A model generated the notes under the pieces. It saw nothing but the letters and a program-made list of their open reading frames with translations. It did no database searches and was not told where the DNA came from. This document shows, piece by piece, positions 61,982 to 64,000 of a DNA stretch of 64,000 nucleotides (position 1 is its first letter; each line of letters opens with the position of its first letter). The translations under genes and the position numbers were made by a program. Origin of the DNA: Mangrovimonas yunxiaonensis (GTDB taxonomy: Bacteria; Bacteroidota; Bacteroidia; Flavobacteriales; Flavobacteriaceae); contig NZ_JPFK01000002.1 in assembly GCF_000733475.1 (NCBI RefSeq), positions 199,501-263,500 of the forward strand, given 5' to 3'.

Positions 61982-62671
61982 ATGAAAACAATTGCATTAA
62001 AATTAGTTTTAGCCACCACATTGTTAAGCTTTTTAGCCTGTAAGGACACATCAAAAACAACGCTTAACTATACTTATGCCAATGAAGAAAATAGCCTTAA
62101 ATGCGAAAATATAGACACAAAACTGTTTACCGAGGCACTTTTATCTTTCGAAGACGACATTACAAAATACTACGACAATAACCTTAACAACAGAAACCGA
62201 AATTATTCCCTGTTCTTTAAAAATGCGTCGTCTAATCGCCTAAAACTAGAAGAAATCGTTTCGCCTCACTCCCTAGAGGTTTTTAATGCCCTAAAAACTG
62301 AAAAAAACCTTTGGAACCAAGACAACAGTCTTAATTACAACCACCCTATTTTTACATGTATAGGCGGCAAAATTTCCGATAAGGACCTCAGCACCACATT
62401 CAATGCCCTAGTATCTACAAACAGCATGCGCAGACCGCTTTATGAAGCTGCCTTAAAAAACAAACACCACCTAATAAGCCAAGACAACTTTTTGGCACTC
62501 TATGCCGCGCTTGACTATTATTATGCTGGAATATTTAACATAGACCCTACAAAAGTAACCGAAGAAGTAGAAGTAAGCCAAGAAGCTAAACGCCTAGAAG
62601 AGCTTAAGGAAAAGTTGAAAAAAGAAAACGAAACCCCTAATAACGATCCGCACGCTGGCCACAACCATTAA
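61982..62671 (+). CDS. Uncharacterised lipoprotein between mutA and mutB
   Basis: A 229-residue exported protein with lipobox TLLSFLAC (Cys20). The mature protein is hydrophilic, with FEDDITKYYDNNLNNRNRNY, LVSTNSMRRPLYEAALKN and LYAALDYYYAGIFNIDPTKV, then a helical acidic tail (AKRLEELKEKLKKE) and a final DPHAGHNH that could bind metal. I do not recognise the family. It sits between the two subunit genes of the mutase, so it may merely share the transcript. Confidence 0.75.
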   Translation: MKTIALKLVLATTLLSFLACKDTSKTTLNYTYANEENSLKCENIDTKLFTEALLSFEDDITKYYDNNLNNRNRNYSLFFKNASSNRLKLEEIVSPHSLEVFNALKTEKNLWNQDNSLNYNHPIFTCIGGKISDKDLSTTFNALVSTNSMRRPLYEAALKNKHHLISQDNFLALYAALDYYYAGIFNIDPTKVTEEVEVSQEAKRLEELKEKLKKENETPNNDPHAGHNH

Positions 62672-62762
62672 TGCCCCGTATGCTAAAAAAAAGGCCATGA
62701 TTAATTTAACAACACCTTTTAATGTGCATTTCGATGCTTTTATTCAAAAAACGATTTTATAA
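62670..62762 (+). other. Chain of micro-ORFs coupling the lipoprotein gene to mutB
   Basis: The lipoprotein stop overlaps an ATG (TAATG) of a 9-codon ORF, whose stop overlaps (ATGA at 62697) the ATG of a 21-codon ORF ([21 protein letters not shown]), whose stop overlaps the mutB start (TAATG at 62760). This may allow translation to be passed on. It may also be coincidental. Confidence 0.25.
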
Positions 62763-64000
62763 TGTCTAGAAAAAACATCCAACATATTACATTAAAAAAG
62801 CTAGCGCCCAACAGCACGGCTAAAGAGCCGTTTTTAACAGCAGAAGGCATTGCTTTAAAACAAACCTATACCCCTAACGATTTACAAGACATCGAGCACC
62901 TTAATTTTGTCGCGGGTATTGCCCCCAACCTACGCGGTCCTTACAGTACCATGTACGTGCGTAGACCATGGACCATTAGGCAGTATGCTGGGTTTTCTAC
63001 GGCTGAAGAAAGTAATGCGTTTTACAGAAGAAATTTAGCCGCCGGACAAAAAGGCCTTTCGGTAGCTTTCGATTTGGCCACACACCGCGGTTACGATAGC
63101 GACCACGAGCGCGTTGTAGGCGATGTTGGTAAGGCAGGAGTAGCCATCGACTCGGTAGAGGATATGAAAATCCTTTTCGACCAAATTCCCCTAGACAAAA
63201 TGTCGGTTTCCATGACCATGAACGGCGCCGTCCTACCCATTATGGCCTTTTATATTGTGGCCGCCGAAGAGCAAGGTGTAACACCAGAGCAACTGGCTGG
63301 CACCATTCAAAACGACATCTTAAAAGAGTTCATGGTAAGGAACACCTACATCTACCCGCCTACACCATCCATGAAAATTATTTCAGATATTTTCGAGTTT
63401 ACCAGCAACAACATGCCACGTTTTAACAGCATTAGTATTTCAGGCTATCACATGCAGGAAGCCGGCGCTACTTGCGATATTGAGCTGGCCTATACCCTTG
63501 CCGATGGTTTGGAGTATATTAAAACCGGACTTAAGGCTGGCATGGATATCGATTCGTTTGCACCACGGCTATCGTTCTTTTGGGCCATTGGCATGAACCA
63601 TTTTATGGAAATCGCCAAAATGCGTGCAGGCAGGATGCTTTGGGCCAAACTGGTAAAACCGTTTAATCCTAAAAATCCAAAATCCCTAGCTTTAAGAACC
63701 CACTGCCAAACAAGTGGGTGGAGCTTAACAGAACAAGACCCGTTTAACAATGTTGCCAGAACCTGTATAGAAGCGGCAGCAGCGGCCTTTGGCGGTACGC
63801 AAAGCTTACATACCAATGCTTTAGACGAAGCCATTGCATTACCAACCGATTTTTCGGCAAGAATTGCCAGAAACACACAAATTTACCTTCAAGAAGAAAC
63901 CGAAATAACCCGAACCGTAGATCCTTGGGCAGGCAGCTATTATGTTGAAAAACTAACACACGACATTGCCCAAAAAGCTTGGAAACTTATTGAAGAGGTC
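62762..64000 (+). CDS. mutB: Methylmalonyl-CoA mutase large subunit, 3' end beyond the window
   Basis: The ATG at 62762 starts a frame open to the window end (413 codons). [16 protein letters not shown] is followed by [20 protein letters not shown] (the family motif with the CoA/substrate contacts), [50 protein letters not shown] and [20 protein letters not shown]. The region shown is the substrate barrel; the cobalamin-binding part is missing because of truncation. It is the adenosylcobalamin-binding subunit that pairs with MutA upstream. The start is fixed by the TAATG overlap. Confidence 0.95.
   Translation, partial: MSRKNIQHITLKKLAPNSTAKEPFLTAEGIALKQTYTPNDLQDIEHLNFVAGIAPNLRGPYSTMYVRRPWTIRQYAGFSTAEESNAFYRRNLAAGQKGLSVAFDLATHRGYDSDHERVVGDVGKAGVAIDSVEDMKILFDQIPLDKMSVSMTMNGAVLPIMAFYIVAAEEQGVTPEQLAGTIQNDILKEFMVRNTYIYPPTPSMKIISDIFEFTSNNMPRFNSISISGYHMQEAGATCDIELAYTLADGLEYIKTGLKAGMDIDSFAPRLSFFWAIGMNHFMEIAKMRAGRMLWAKLVKPFNPKNPKSLALRTHCQTSGWSLTEQDPFNNVARTCIEAAAAAFGGTQSLHTNALDEAIALPTDFSARIARNTQIYLQEETEITRTVDPWAGSYYVEKLTHDIAQKAWKLIEEV

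Overview
The window looks like chromosomal DNA of a flavobacterium (Bacteroidota, probably a marine Flavobacteriaceae). The evidence is: genes preceded by the Bacteroidota sigma promoter type (TTG about 20 bases before TAnnTTTG); four-residue YPNP type IX secretion (T9SS) sorting domains on three large secreted proteins; lipoproteins with short lipoboxes; a fused CcoN/CcoO oxidase; MtaB, type-B L31, MutA/MutB and 'sensor of ECF sigma' genes typical of the group. No rRNA, phage, transposase or CRISPR array was found. Taxonomy is inferred from these traits, not from a search.

Layout. 1-5.2 kb: a truncated lipoprotein, mtaB, an orphan peptide-binding lipoprotein, a GlmU-like enzyme and rpmE2. 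5.3-10.5 kb: DUF4199 membrane protein, membrane glycosyltransferase, phosphohexomutase and MsbA-like exporter, an envelope-linked operon. 10.8-12.3 kb: ECF sigma factor, membrane partner and periplasmic sensor. 12.3-21.3 kb: Asp-box lipoprotein, rRNA cytosine methyltransferase, secreted T9SS nuclease, fructosamine kinase-like protein and full-length purL. 21.3-27.7 kb: a TPR sensor kinase/NarL response regulator pair, then two related palindromes around a possible small RNA, then an 1145-residue secreted beta-helix protein. 28.1-39.3 kb: acyl-CoA ligase, another T9SS protein, and a MarR-headed fatty acid beta-oxidation operon (dehydrogenase/hydratase, a four-helix-bundle gene, thiolase, acyl-CoA dehydrogenase). 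39.4-41.1 kb: M1 peptidase. 41.1-54.3 kb: low-oxygen respiration block (Fnr-like regulator, CcoI, CcoS, CcoNO, CcoQ, CcoP, CcoG, CcoH, SafE-type protein, two universal stress proteins, HemN, then SodC). 54.4-59 kb: LETM1-like protein, LytTR regulator, a frameshifted 2TM gene, LytS-type kinase, FKBP isomerase. 59.2-64 kb: tRNA-Pro, udk, divIC, mutA, lipoprotein, start of mutB.

How it fits together. The most coherent unit is a microaerobic regulon. Three copies of an Fnr-type palindrome (ATGA-N6-TCAT) lie before ccoI, before ccoS-NO-QP-GH, and before hemN, each centred exactly 29.5 bases upstream of a TAnnTTTG element, which is the geometry of class II activation. A second unit is the two-component pair followed by two palindromes whose right ends form the -33 TTG of two tandem promoters. 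A third is the beta-oxidation operon with a 24-bp palindrome across the MarR promoter and a repeat-bounded four-helix-bundle cassette. Other points of note are two perfect 14-bp intragenic hairpins, a hidden signal peptide lacking a standard start codon, a homopolymer frameshift, and a partial duplication beside a tRNA gene. Function names rest on motifs I can read in the translations; no database search was run.
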